From Ianthella basta (taxonomy: Eukaryota > Porifera > Demospongiae > Verongiida > Ianthellidae), in NCBI GenBank assembly GCA_964019415.1, contig OZ025890.1, positions 4,197,292 through 4,261,291 on the forward strand: a stretch of 64,000 nucleotides of DNA, written 5' to 3'. Shown here in pieces: positions 1 through 12,043 of this stretch; within the stretch, counting starts at the first letter, position 1; each line of letters opens with the position of its first letter. The notes under the pieces were generated by a model. The model was given only the letters and a program-made list of their open reading frames with translations, was not told the origin of the DNA and ran no database searches. The translations under genes and the position numbers were made by a program.

Positions 1-2998
1 CTCCCTGCGCAACTTGTGGACGGACCATCCAAGTCTGGCTCGATGGAAAGATGAAAACCCACGGCCCCCAGGCTAACCGCTGCCCAGGGTCCGGGGAGTC
101 GCCAGCCGACTCCCTCTCAACATCGCGACTGGGAACCTCCACGGCCCTGGTCTCTCGGCCCCAAACTGTGCCGAATGTGCCTTTCCAACAGGATTCTACT
201 CAACAGGTTGTCGCCTCATCTCCATCCTCACTCAACCCTGGCTGTTTCAGCGGTAGGATTCTCAAACGAATTCCTAGAGCCTCCAGACCTCAATTAGCCC
301 AGAAGCTGACATCCATCCTGTACACCATCAACACCCAGAATAACGTTGAATCCTGGGAGCGCCTAATCCTCTTCCCAAGGAGATGTCTTGTGGCTCCCAA
401 GAGGGGTGGCCACAGACAAAACCTTGCCTCAATAGTTAACCAGGCCATTCAGGATGAGGTTAACCCACCCCATGCTTTGCCAGAGAAGCAGAAGCCAAGG
501 CCTACAGCACCTAACAACTTAGCCACCAGAGTCTCCGCCAAACTAGAAGCGGGAGACTTTAAAGGAGCTGTATGCTTAGCGAGTTCTGCAGAGTCCCTGT
601 GTATCCCAGATGAAAGATCACTAAACCAGCTAAGCAGGAAGCACCCTCTAGCACATCCCGACAGTACATTCCCGCCTGCTCCGTTGCTCCAAGACACTTT
701 AGAGGTTAGCCCCCTTGAAGTAAAAAAGGCGGTCATGTCATTCCCTGTTGGTTCTGCCGGGGGACCCTGCTCCCCCAACACCTTAAGGACCTTGTCTCCC
801 CCTCTTTAGGAGAGGTGGGTGCCTCCTTTGTACAGGCCTTGGCCTCTTTTGTCACTTTGGTAATTTCAGGCAAAGTTCCTCACCCTGTCATACCATTCTT
901 CTTTGGGGCCAGACTTCTCGGCTTCAACAAACCAGATGGTGGTGTTAGGCCTATCGCAGTGGGCTGTACTCTCCGCCGACTGGCGGCCAAGTGCCTGGGG
1001 AACTCCGTTTCTGAGGAAATGGGCTCTTTGCTCTTTCCCCTACAGTTGGGCTTTGGCACAAGGAAGGGCACGGAGGGTGCAGTCCACGCAGCCAGAGCCT
1101 ACCTTGCCCAACTACAGCCTGGAAACTTGATGTTAAAATTGGATTTCCAAAACGCGTTTAACTCCATCAGGAGGGATGTCATCCTCAGGGAGGTCCAGGC
1201 CAAGGCTCCCAACGTGTACCCCCTCGCCTTCTCTGCGTACAGATTCCCATCCTTTCTGTTTTACAGAAGCAGCACCATCATGTCTGCTGAGGGTGTTCAG
1301 CAGGGAGACCCACTTGGACCACTCCTTTTCTGCCTGGGCATCCACGACCTTATCCTTTCCCTCCGGTCCCAATTTAGAGTTTTCTATCTGGATGACAGGA
1401 CCGTGGGTGGCATGCTAGATGAGGTCTGTTCAGACCTGGCTCACATTGAGAGCCAGGCCCCACTCCTTGGCCTGGCCTTGAACCAGGCCAAGTCTGAAGT
1501 GATCTGCATGGATGACAATACAAGGTCCTCCATTTTGGCCACTTTTCCCACTCTTCACCCCACCGATCCAAGTCATGTAGTCCTACTGGGTTCACCAATA
1601 GTTGGCATTGAGGCAATTGCATGAGGATGTCATCAAGGCCAAGATTGCTGATCTGCAGAGGATGGGTGAGTGTTTGCTTTTGCTTGAGGCCCACGATTCC
1701 CTGAGCCTTCTCCGGAGTGCTTTTGCCATTCCAAAGCTTTTGTACGCTCTAAGAACTGCCCCCTGTTTTCTGTCACCTTCGTTAAACTGTTTTGACAGTC
1801 TCCAGAGATCTCTGTTGGAGTCAATCTGCAACATCCAGCTCAGTGATGTTAGCTGGCATCAGGCATCTTTACCCATCAACAGTGGAGGCCTAGGAATTAG
1901 GAGCGCTGTTATGCTGGCACCGTCAGCCTATTTGGCTTCAGCTGCAGGCAGTATCCCTATCTCACAGGCCATCCTACCCACAGATGTGGTCCCGTCCCTT
2001 CCAACCATCCAGGCCCAGGCACTGGAGAAATGGAGGCAATTAGTGGACCCGTCCGTCAATCCACCTACAGGACAAGCAGCCATCAAACAGAAGGCTTGGG
2101 ACTCGCTAGCCATTGAGTGTTGCTTCTCCCGCCTGTCCAGCCAGCAGACAGCAGACCCCAGGGATCGGGCACGGCTACAGGCCTGCAGTCAGAAGGAGTC
2201 AGGCGCTTGGCTCACCGCCCCACCAATAAGCGCCCTCGGCCTTCGGATGTGCAAGGCAACAATCCGCATTGCCACCAGTCTTCGACTGGGCATTCACATC
2301 TGTGCCCCCCACGACTGCACCCACTGTGGGAAGAGAGTGGATGAAACAGGGCTTCATGGCCTGAGTTGTCGCAGGAGCGTAGGCAGAATCCCCCGCCATG
2401 GTCAGTTGAACACCATCATTAAGCAGTCCCTCGCCAGCGCTAACATTCCATCAGTGCTAGAGCCCCAAGGACTGTCTCGTACGGATGGCAAACGCCCTGA
2501 TGGAATGACTATTACACCATGGGCCCAAGGCAGGCTTCTCATTTGGGATGCCACCTGCTGGGATTCGATGGCAGCCTCCAACATCTACATTGCCATGTCT
2601 GGCCCAGGACGGGTGGCAGACATGGCAGCGAGAAGTAAGAGAGACATCTACCGAGAAATCTCGCAGAACCATCACTTTGTCCCAGTTGCTGTGGAGACCA
2701 TGGGATCCTTTGGCGAGGATACAATAGACTTCCTCCATCAATTGGCATCACATCTGCAATCAATTTCCAAGGACCCCCTAGAGTATCTTAAACTGTGTCA
2801 AAGATTTAGTGTGTGTATCCAGAACTTCAATTGTGCTTCAATTTTAGGATGTAGTTCTTCATTTTGACATCTTTAGGACTGTCGCTGTTAGGGTTAGAGT
2901 TTTTTTATTTCTTTAGGACTGTTGCCGTTAGAGTTAGTGTTTGCCTGTAGTTGATGGACTCAGTTTTGTGTTATTTCCTGTAACAATTTATTAAAAAA
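1..2998 (+). mobile_element. RLE-type non-LTR retrotransposon (LINE), cut by window start
   Basis: The region encodes a reverse transcriptase followed by a zinc knuckle and a restriction-like endonuclease, the order seen in R2/NeSL/CRE-type LINEs. The 5' end lies outside the window. After the coding part (ends 2867) there is a short 3' tail holding two diverged copies of a unit beginning TCTTTAGGACTGT (about 2869 and 2909). The tail ends in a run of seven A at 2991-2997, a plausible 3' end. The sequence that follows (from 2999) is also found at 3891, so the element lies at the edge of an older duplicated block. I cannot name the clade. Two other relics of this superfamily are in the window (43451-45131 and 55650-56560). 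Confidence 0.8.
51..2867 (+). pseudogene. reverse transcriptase / restriction-like endonuclease polyprotein, frameshifted
   Basis: Three overlapping open stretches (51-809, 815-1624, 1602-2867) make up one polyprotein. Visible RT landmarks are motif A with LDFQNAFNS (about 1140-1167), the QGDPLGPLLF motif (about 1300-1329) and the catalytic FYLDD box (about 1381-1395). The third stretch carries a thumb region with SGGLGIRSAV, a CxxC...HxxxxC zinc knuckle (CTHCGK...HGLSC, about 2314-2370) and a restriction-like nuclease core with RPDG (about 2491-2502) and LIWDATCWD (about 2539-2565). The frame breaks near 768 and again near 1595, so the copy cannot make a whole protein. The last 421 codons are open. 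No initiator could be judged because the 5' end is missing. Confidence 0.8.
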
Positions 2999-3436
2999 AT
3001 GTACATACGTATGCTTAGATCACAATATAATGTACACACTACGCTATTGCATACAAGCACACATCATGTACGTACATACAGTACACATCACCTGCACTTA
3101 CACACTTTAGTGTGTGTATGTGCACCTTACACCATGACCCAGTCCATAGACACACGTATGCTCCCAGTATCTGACATGCAGTACTGTTGTTCACCTACAC
3201 ACACAGTCCCTGTGTCCGAAAAAGCCAGCGAGTGCACGAACCAAATATCAGCCAGTCAGTTCTGGTAAGGCCCTTGTCTACAGAACATGTGGTGGTTGTA
3301 ATTATCCACTTGCTAACGTGTATGATATGTGTATGAGATGTCAGTGAGTAGTGTACAAATTTGAGTGAGAGGCATTTTCACCCTCTTTCCTCAGTACCAA
3401 GAAGGGAAAAGCCACTTGGTGTCGCTGATCCAAAGG
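2999..3436 (+). repeat. direct duplication, copy 1 of 2 (about 440 bp)
   Basis: This block is about 95% identical by eye to 3891-4334. Both begin GTACATACGTATGCTTAGATC and run through a stretch ending CACTTGGTG(T)GCTGATCCAA. They diverge after that point. The left edge abuts the A-run of the retrotransposon. Confidence 0.8.
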
Positions 3437-3476
3437 AAACAATGCCACATTGTGAGTGCTGTTGTGGACAGAGTGC

Positions 3477-3511
<35 letters not shown>

Positions 3512-3539
3512 GTGTGTGTGTGTCTTGCTGTTTCTGTAG

Positions 3540-3625
3540 CCACGGCTGGCCATAGTGATGAAGTGAAGCGTCAGTGCCCGTACTGCCACAAATCCTTCTC
3601 AGCAGTGGTGTTTAAGAATCACAAG
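3540..3625 (+). pseudogene. isolated exon-like fragment coding a C2H-type zinc finger
   Basis: An acceptor-like TTTCTGTAG precedes an 86-bp open stretch that ends at a donor-like AAG|GTTAGT. It encodes HSDEVKRQCPYCHKSF followed by a short spacer and NHK, which looks like half of a zinc finger (CxxC with a downstream His). I found no neighbouring exons that join to it in frame. It may be a relic of a gene broken by the local duplication, or one exon of a gene not recognised. Confidence is low. Confidence 0.3.
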
Positions 3626-3890
3626 GTTAGTATCTGCAGAAGTTGGGTAGACAGACATACGTACGTATACGTAATGTTACTGTACAGTAGGGGCTTAAAT
3701 GGCTGGGTCTACTGTAGCAGGCATACACAATGTGTTGCTGCAATGTACAAAGATTGTTCATAGATAATTGACCTTAAACACAGTTTTACACTGTTTTAGG
3801 GTCAAGTACATATGTATGGATAGCCTAATGAATAATGATTACACTGTGCACGTGTGTACATGTGTGTATGCACATTATATATACATATAT

Positions 3891-4334
3891 ATGTACATAC
3901 GTATGCTTAGATCACAATATAATGTACACACCGCGCTATTGCATACAAGCACACATCATATACGTACATACAGTACACATCACCTGCACTTACACACTTT
4001 AGTGTGTGTATGTGCAGGTGCACTTTACATCATGACCCAGTCCATAGACACACGTATACTTCCAGTATCTGACATGCAGTATTGTTGTTCACCTACACAC
4101 ACAGTCCCTGTGTCTGAAAAAGCCAGCGAATGCACGAACCTGATATCAGCCAGTCAGTTCTGGTAAGGCTCTCTTGTCTACAGAACATGTGGTGGTTGTA
4201 ATTATCCACTTGCTAACATGTATGATATGTGTATGAGATGTCAATGAGTAGTGTACAAATTTGAGTGAGAGGCATTTTCACCCTCTTTCCTCAGTACCAA
4301 GAAGGGAAAAGCCACTTGGTGTTGCTGATCCAAG
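3891..4334 (+). repeat. direct duplication, copy 2 of 2 (about 440 bp)
   Basis: Partner of 2999-3436. It contains a few substitutions and a short insertion (GCAGGT near 4013). The spacer between the copies holds a zinc-finger-like exon fragment. No gene was recognised within the repeat itself. Confidence 0.8.
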
Positions 4335-4391
4335 GTGCTACCACTGTGGTATGGCTTACCCTAGGGAAGCACTCAGAAGACATTAGGTATA

Positions 4392-4613
<222 letters not shown>

Positions 4614-5259
4614 ATAAACCTGTATTGGTGTATCTAACACTCTTTACACCATTTGTGCATGTTCACATACCTATGTCTGGGTTTGTACATAACAGGCTAG
4701 TGCCCAAAGTACGTACATACACATTCTAAGGAGGGTCAGGTCATACTTCACAAGACAGTATTGAATGCTAGGCCAGTAGGCCCTCTGGTATTGGATTTTG
4801 GTGCATCTGAGAGCCAAAAATTATATTTCTGCCATTTATTACGTATATACAATTGGCAAACACTCAGGGAAGGGGTGCTGGAGTATGTGTGTGTGTGTGT
4901 GTGTGACTGTGTGTGTCTGTGTGTACGTGTGTACGAATGTGTGTACATGTGTGCATATGTGTATATGTGCGTCCTCAGCTATAATTGTTTCTATCATTTC
5001 CTTGTTACTTTCTGCACCATTGCTGCACTACAGGCAGGCGGTGTGTCACATGACATCACATGACATCTTAAGTGCCATCTTAGCTGTGGTGTTGTACGTA
5101 TTCATTAAACTGTTAGTTTTCTATTGTGCTCTTACATACGCAACAATGCATACATGAGTGTACTGTACTTCTGCTGTATTACAGTGTAATATAAAATGTG
5201 AGTATACGTATGCACACAAGTACAACACAATAAACTGAGCAACATATAACTCTCTGAAA

Positions 5260-5265
5260 TTTATT
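5260..5265 (-). promoter_or_regulatory. polyadenylation signal AATAAA of the collagen-like gene
   Basis: TTTATT on the top strand gives AATAAA on the gene strand, 94 bp past the collagen stop codon. This is the usual distance for a 3' end. Confidence 0.5.
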
Positions 5266-5358
5266 AAGCATGAAAATGAAAGAATCGTGAGCCTGCATGA
5301 ATGTCTTTGATCTATGTACGCTTGTACTTTATGAATAGCACTGTTAAATTGCATTGTC

Positions 5359-6888
5359 CTACAAGACCCAGATTTCTAGCTGGTCAGTGAAGACGTTGGC
5401 AAAGGACTGAAGGAACTGGCTGCACCACCTCACTTCTATGTCCGCTGTAGAGGCATTCACTTGACGGTAGAACCAACTGTGTCGGTCACAGCACTTGTTT
5501 CCCGCTTTCTTGCAGCCACTACCATCCCAGAGTGGGTCTTCCCACGCTATCCTCATCTCTGGGACATCTGTGAAGCCAGTCTCGCAGAAATAGTGCTCTC
5601 CAACAAATGATGGGACAGTCTGCAGCTGCTCCGCAGCATCACCAATACAGGGGCATGTGAACAGTCCTTCAAATCCATCCTCCGACACACCAGCAGCTAG
5701 GGACCACAAGTGCCTTCGTTCAAGATCTCCCATGCGCTGAGTGATCGACAGACCACTCACATACAAGCTATCGAGCCCCGCGTTGGATAGAATTGACTGC
5801 CAAAATGCATCTGTCTGCCCAAACTGGTATCCATGTGCCCGCCCACACACGTGCGAATAGTTTGTGTTGCTAACTGGGTAGATAATGGAAGAGCACCCAT
5901 TGCCTTCATTGTGTCCACAGGCCCTTCTCCGTGTAACGGTGTCTTCTTCCATACGTAGCCCAGAAGGACACTCTTCACTCTCCTCCATGTTGAGGTACCC
6001 CACCCTCCTCCACTGTCCTGTGATTCCACACAACTCACGTGGTCGTTCGCAGTATGCAAGGACAGATTTCTTTCCATGAGCAAGCAAGTAAATCCCCGTC
6101 ACACATGAAGGGTCAGCTGAGAACACCTGGGAGCAATTTTGGGCTGGAACTGTTATTCCAATAGTGGATGTGTTGCACTTTTGGCCATTGTTGGCTTCAA
6201 GCTCTGACGTGAAGTTGCTGCCAAGAAACAGTACTGCCCTGAGGGCCCTCACTTCCTCCTCCAGCTGCTGCACTCGCCCTGCCACTTGTGCAGCAAAGGA
6301 CTCTGTTAACTGCTCGGACAATTTAGCCAGTTCACTTGGGGGTAATGTGGTCTGCCCTGGGGGTCCCTGGGGGCCAGGTGGACCCATACTGCCTTTGAGC
6401 CCCCTTCCTCCAGAATGACCAGTAGGCCCTCTGCTTCCTTTATCACCTTTGGTCCCAGGGAGACCCCGCAAACTAGCCATACCCGCATCCCCCTTGCGAC
6501 CTTTCTCTCCAATCGATCCCTTCTCCCCTTGTTCACCCGGCAGCCCAAAGCCACCTCTGCTACCTTTAGGCCCCTGGGGCCCTGAAGGCCCAGGCGCCCC
6601 CCTCTCTCCTCTGTCTCCTCTTGAGCCCAAGTCTCCTCGTAGCCCTGGCAGCCCTGGCCTCCCCACTCCAGGGAGCCCTCTCTCTCCCTTTCCTCCCACT
6701 GAGCCCTTCTGACCCTTCTCCCCCATTGCTCCTGGCACCCCCACTACATCTACTGAGAGCCTGCCAGCTGGATTGCCAAAGCACTGCCTCTCATCCTGAG
6801 GAGAGGCTGTCTGGCTAAGGACACAGAGAAATTGTGAAGAAGCAAGGGCCAGTCCCAGCACCAGAAGGCTAATTCTTGTCTTGGGCAT
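5359..6888 (-). CDS. secreted short-chain collagen-like protein, single exon
   Basis: A 509-residue protein that starts with a signal peptide (residues 1-26, hydrophobic core ISLLVLGLALASS). Residues about 50-179 are Gly-X-Y repeats with short imperfections near 74 and 137. Residues 184-222 look like a coiled coil (heptads in ELAKLSEQLTESF and VQQLEEEVRALRAVL), which would trimerise the chain. The rest (230-509) is a Cys-rich globular domain with landmarks GQWRRVGYLN, CGRAHGYQFGQTDAFW, CPCIGDAA, YFCETGF, DPLWDGSGC and CCDRHSWF. From memory, such C-terminal domains occur in sponge and cnidarian collagen-like proteins. N-glycosylation sequons occur in the globular part. I chose the ATG at 6888 because it begins the signal peptide; an upstream in-frame ATG (7005) would bury it. 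There are no introns, unlike its neighbours. Likely an extracellular matrix protein. Confidence 0.85.
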   Translation of the reverse strand: MPKTRISLLVLGLALASSQFLCVLSQTASPQDERQCFGNPAGRLSVDVVGVPGAMGEKGQKGSVGGKGERGLPGVGRPGLPGLRGDLGSRGDRGERGAPGPSGPQGPKGSRGGFGLPGEQGEKGSIGEKGRKGDAGMASLRGLPGTKGDKGSRGPTGHSGGRGLKGSMGPPGPQGPPGQTTLPPSELAKLSEQLTESFAAQVAGRVQQLEEEVRALRAVLFLGSNFTSELEANNGQKCNTSTIGITVPAQNCSQVFSADPSCVTGIYLLAHGKKSVLAYCERPRELCGITGQWRRVGYLNMEESEECPSGLRMEEDTVTRRRACGHNEGNGCSSIIYPVSNTNYSHVCGRAHGYQFGQTDAFWQSILSNAGLDSLYVSGLSITQRMGDLERRHLWSLAAGVSEDGFEGLFTCPCIGDAAEQLQTVPSFVGEHYFCETGFTDVPEMRIAWEDPLWDGSGCKKAGNKCCDRHSWFYRQVNASTADIEVRWCSQFLQSFANVFTDQLEIWVL

Positions 6889-7594
6889 TTCAAAGATATA
6901 CAGAATGGTAGCCTTCTTCAAGTAGACTCTTCTGTACAGTAGCTGCTTCCTTCTGAACTGAGATTTACAGATTAAAGGCTGTCTATTGAGTGGGCCAGTT
7001 GGCATGCTGACCTGTGTGCATATGTGATGTCTGTGGCTGATATATTGTAGGTGGGAGTGGGTGATAACGAGGAGACAGACACACCCCTGGCTGCTTGGTG
7101 GTGCACTGTTTGAAAAATGTATTCACAGCAACAACTGCAGCTGCAGGATGTCTGAAGTGTTTACTATAATTTGCCATCATTCCATGTGAGTAAGAACATT
7201 ATCTGATACGTACAGTTTATGTATATATCTGTGCATGCACTACCTCAGTCATGCGACACCAGCTGCATATCATACATACGTATACAAGATCATGCAGTGT
7301 GCATCCAATGCATATGGTGCACGTGTACAGTGTACACTGCTGATGTTGCATCCTATAATTATATACAGTGCATATTTCATAATAGTCTTGGAAGCCAGAC
7401 TGTTTAACAAGCACTCTTGTGGTTGTCGAGTGATCTGGCTCACAAGACTAACACATACTGGGCAGTATAATAACACACATAGGCCAAAGGTGCAATGATT
7501 GACATGTACAAGTTGCACTCAAGAACACTGAAATAATGATTCCATTCAAATTTTACAGAAATGTACAAGTGTTTTGTGGAATAGTGAGTGAGAT
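6889..7594. other. intergenic spacer between collagen and syntaxin A
   Basis: No gene was seen. The collagen promoter must lie here (6889 upward on the minus strand). Several short CATAC/GTATAC motifs are present but no recognised element. Confidence 0.5.
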
Positions 7595-10434
7595 TCATGA
7601 ACTTAGGACAAGTTTATCAATTATGACAACGAGAATGATTAGAACAAGGAGCACAACCGAAATGATGAGCGATGAAACTGCACATATCACAAGACACAGC
7701 TGAAGCGGGGGGAGGGGGAGGGAGGAGGGGTAGTCGACCAGTGGGGAGAGAGGAGAGCAGCGGATAGGAAGGTAGGTAGGTTGATGCAGGAAAGAAGAAA
7801 GGGAAAGAGCAGTGTTGTGTGAGAGGGGACTGAAGGATAATGATATGCATGCAATGAAATACGAATTCCAATGCACTCACATAATTATAGTATAGCAAAT
7901 AGCATTACTGTAATATACGTATTATCCCTGGTGCTGATCAGAATGCATGTAGACCAACACAAAGTGCCTGAGTAGCAGTCCTTGCAGTACTGGTACAAGA
8001 GCTGTACACATCAGTGATTGCACTTATGTCTTGTGGATGCAGCTAGGGTGAACTCACTTTTTTGTTGCGCCGTCTGTAAATTGTAGAGATCTGTGCTTGC
8101 CTCATCCCGCTATGAATATAGTCACCAGCACCATCAACATAGTGCTCTATCTGATCCACAGTCGCACCCTACACATGCAAACAAGGAACGAGGGGATCGG
8201 AAATGAAATAATGACTTGATACAACTGGTGTAGTGTACAGCACAAGTGTGTTCGAGATTTAGAATGAGCTCTGAAGGATGTAATTCATGAAAGCTGCACA
8301 AATGTCATTGTACACTCTCCCATTATCTGTTCATATTTACAGTATACATGGAAGGTACAATTATATTCAATGCACTCCATCTCAAGCTATTTACAGCTGT
8401 TTTCAATATCCAAGACATGACCACGAATAGTTACTAATGAGGGCCGAACAGCTACCCCTCCCTCCAGTCCTCCTAGCAAAGTACTGTATCATTCTATTTT
8501 CAACTCAGCATGCCTCATAAGTTTCATGAAAGCTGCTAAATTCACTACCCAGTGTAATAGTGGACATTTAATAGGTTATATTGTTGTATGTAGCTAGCTT
8601 CAGAGGCCTACCTGCTCCTGTGTCAGTGCTGACATGATGACAAACATATCGCGCAGTTCCTACAGCAGAAGAGAGAGCAGTCCTACACAATACCAACTTG
8701 TCCTAGACTCTTAAAACACACTGCATGAATTAGCAGCAATAAGCCACAGGAGGCATACTACACATTGTCAATGAATTTCATTAACTCCAGACACAATCTG
8801 CCACACCCATTCCTCAACTTAGTCTTGCATAGCCAGAAAGTGGTCTGGCTACACCAGACTATCATCACCTGTATTATTTGGACCATTCAGCCAAAGTACA
8901 GTAGGTGGTCAGTATGTAGACATAAGTACCAGTGTCACTAACATGGCAGTCAGTGATGTCACATTGACTACCAGCCACATGCACAGCCACCTACTTCCAT
9001 TGTGTTATGTAGCAGCTTCAGTTCAGCGTTCCTTAACTCAATCTCCTGCAGAGCTTGCTGCAGCTGAGGCTCCTCCAATAGGATCTACACGCGAGCAGAG
9101 GAGTACACTTAGGTATCACTCACAGTAGATGTGTCCTTATGCTCCATATATACGACATAAAGAGCTAACAGCTGCACTATAACATAGGACTATATAGTGT
9201 GTGTGTGTGCAAACATATCAAACATACATGTGTAGTGTGATAACGTACAACACATTACTGATAGCAACACTATGGTCCCCCACCTCATCAGACACCAGCT
9301 GTGTGTGAGGGTTATCAAGCATGTTCTCAACTTGTTCTGCAGTGAAGTCCTCCTTGACTGCATGATGGCGGGAGGAAGGAGTAAGAGGAAGGAAGGGCGC
9401 ACGCGGAAGATGAGATAAGAAAGGATGGACAGTGTGTGAACAAAACAGTACATAGCGTACAATATACACACAGAGAGGGAGGGAACACACAGATGCACTG
9501 CAGATTACAGTATGTAGGTCTCACCTAGTGATAGTTTTCTCTGTGCTGCTTCCCTGCTCTTACACCTGTACTCATCTAAAATAGCACTGAACTCTTCCAT
9601 CACCTCTTTGAACTGCTGTGACAATCCATCAAACTAACAAAGAACACAAACGGAATGGACAGCAAAGTAAAAAGTAGCGATATTCTATATAGGTTGGGAT
9701 GGCTAGGGTAGTACTGTGCATTGGGTGTTGACTGCCTGCACACAAAACTACAAGCAACAGGGATACGGGAGCCTTAGGACATGAGCTGCTGCAGATGTGG
9801 ATATAGGAGGTGATTACATTCGTATGTATGGATGTACAGAGCACAAGCTACAGATGTGGCTGGATATGAGAGGTATAGGGCTTAAACTACTGCAGCTTTG
9901 GCTATGGGGGGTAGTCTCGCATAGCCCAGACCCTTTCTTCCGTTGCTGCTATTGCACGATAGGGAGGACCAAAGACATCATAGTAAAAACAGAGGGGAGA
10001 AGTAATCTGGGCAGCGTAAGACTGACATGAGGGCTGCTGCTACAGAACCAAGGTAAGGTTGTGGTAACGTAAAGCATTATTGTATGCTTCTACCTGTGTC
10101 TGGCGAATGCGTTTGCTCATGGCTGTCCACCTCTCTCCATGATGGGAGACAGACGAAGGGCTGCCATCAGACTGAAACTCAACTGTGCTCTGAAGGTCTG
10201 CAATGTGACATAACAGTACAGTAAGTGAAACCAGAATGGATAGCACAAGATCTAGAACACTATTAGCTCGAACATGTGGATGTGTTCAGAGGAGTGCACT
10301 ACAATGTCAAGCCTGAGGTCTGTCGGCAGGGCTGATGGGAGAACATACGGCTGCCCAGGCAAGTCAGCAACAGCAGTCAACTCAGGTGGGAACAATTCCT
10401 TGATGTGGTTGTGGACACACACACAGGTGTCTGT

Positions 10435-10508
<74 letters not shown>

Positions 10509-12043
10509 CAACACACATGGGTATGAAGGAGGTATGTGGTATACTCTAGGCCACTACACCCTCCTCCACAAACAACGAGCGCATATAAAGGGTCTAGCAG
10601 GCCAGATTGCATGTTGGGCAAACACTCACTCTTTAGTGAGCCACTGATCCAAGCTGCCTTTGTGCGAAACTGTGCTAGAGCACTCTCATTCACCCTCAGG
10701 ATACCTACGTACAAAGGAAAGGGATCCGATGATGTGAATAGGTTTCACTACTCATTCGGTTAACAGTTAATAATACATTTGTAGCGAATAAGAACCAAAC
10801 TTTCTTTACCTTATATGCTATCTTGGTGTAGCAACAAGGGGCTGAGAACAATCAACTGTATTACAGTGCATCTATCACACTAAACAGGTTTTTCCCATTT
10901 CACCACATCTCTCACTCCCTCCCTCCCTCCCTCCCTCCCTCCCTCCTTACCTCCCTCCTTACCTCCCTCCCTCCTCCCTCCCTCCCTCCTTACCTCCCTC
11001 CCTCCTCCCTTCTTCCCTAGCTCCCTCCCTCCCTCCCTCCCTCCTCTCTCCCTCCCTCCCTCCCTCCCTCCCTCCCTAGCTCCCTCCCTCCTTACCTCCC
11101 TCCCTCCTTACCTCCCTCCCTCCCTTCCTCCCTCCCTCCTCTCTCCCTCCCTCCCTCCCTAGCTCCCTCCCTCCTTACCTCCCTCCCTCCCTTCCTCCCT
11201 CCCTCCTTCCCTCCCTCCCTCCCTCTTTAGCTCCCTACCCCAACAATGTACACCCAAAGACACTTAACACACGTCAGACACTCCAGGACACAGACATCAG
11301 GACACACCTTCTTGGCTTGGCTCAGTCAGGAGCAGGCTATGATTGACACGGATGTCGCTCAGCAGTGTCTGTAGTTCAGTAATGCCTTGACGCAAAGAAC
11401 TGATCTGCACATTTTGAAATGAGCAAAAAACACATTAATTGAAAATAAGCATTTTGTGGTTAAAATTAAATCCCCTGAGTGCCAACTGATGGCACAATAC
11501 ACTGCAGTACAAAGTCCTTGCCAACAACTAAAAACTCACATTGTCTAAAAAGTCTTGAAGGTGAACTTTTTCCTCTTCACAGCTTTCTTCTGCGCTGCCC
11601 AGGTTTAGTGACTGGTAGTTGGTTGTTGCAGTCATTGGAGTTGCGGACACCAGGAGGGGGTCATTCCTTTGAGTAAACCGTGAAGATATTCGCTGCATAA
11701 AACAAAGTACAGGGAGAATCAATGCAGAACATGCGCTATACAGATGCAAAGGACACCAGGAGTTGGTCGCTGGAGCATAGAACAGGAATCCTGCTTGCAG
11801 TGTAAAGGCTGAGCCGCGGATCAGCTGAGCAGAGCTCACCCGCACAGCGAGTCGACCACCCCATGGGGAACCTATCGGGCATCACTATAGCAGGGTACAA
11901 CGCGCCCTTAATAGGGATACCAGCAGTAAATGAGAACAAACTGCAATTGTTAAACTACAGTCAACTGATTGAGAGTGTTGCTGCATACAGTGACTGTCAC
12001 TTACTACGCGAAATCTGTTGAGCGACTTCAGCCTGTCCCGCAT
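7595..12043 (-). CDS. syntaxin A (plasma-membrane-type Qa-SNARE), 11 exons
   Basis: Exons on the minus strand are 12043-12005, 11692-11540, 11404-11308, 10704-10630, 10197-10094, 9633-9525, 9357-9284, 9084-8995, 8659-8612, 8168-8058 and 7699-7595. They join in frame to 334 residues. The start is MRDRLKSLN. Residues about 80-195 form the Habc region, 223-285 the SNARE helix, with the zero-layer Gln at residue 263 (LTQEQ|GATVDQIEHYV), and 301-330 a single C-terminal membrane anchor (LCLVICAVSSLIISVVLLVL). Qa-SNAREs pair with SNAP25-type and VAMP partners to drive vesicle fusion. Eight exon lengths (97, 75, 109, 74, 90, 48, 111, with matching phases) are shared with syntaxins B and C, so all three descend from one gene, but A is much older as a paralogue. 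It is head to head with the calpain gene. Confidence 0.9.
8820..8861. mobile_element. miniature foldback element, TAGTCT family
   Basis: Terminal inverted repeats TAGTCTTGCATAGCCAGA and TCTGGCTACACCAGACTA flank only 6 bp. The arm matches that of the perfect element at 42539 in 16 of 18 bases. Flanking 9-mers TCCTCAACT and TCATCACCT match in 7 of 9 positions, as expected for an aged 9-bp target duplication. It lies in an intron of syntaxin A. Confidence 0.6.
9912..10024. mobile_element. miniature inverted-repeat element, TAGTCT family
   Basis: The left end TAGTCTCGCATAGCCCAGAC is mirrored by a right end that reads CAGTCTTACGCTGCCCAGAT on the other strand. It is about 113 bp long and lies in an intron of syntaxin A. 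Flanking duplications are too decayed to call. Confidence 0.5.
10439..10504. repeat. (CA)n microsatellite in syntaxin A intron
   Basis: About 33 CA units. Confidence 0.9.
10915..11234. repeat. (CTCC)n-type pyrimidine-rich tract in syntaxin A intron
   Basis: About 320 bp of CTCC units with occasional TTAC and TAGCTC variants. On the gene strand this is a GGAG-rich tract, so it is not a polypyrimidine tract for syntaxin A. Confidence 0.9.

Noticed and set aside
10252-10518. Open frame with KELFPPELTAVADLPGQPY as an extra syntaxin A exon
   Set aside because: The flanking exons already join in phase without it (10704-10630 to 10197-10094) and it has no counterpart in syntaxins B or C.
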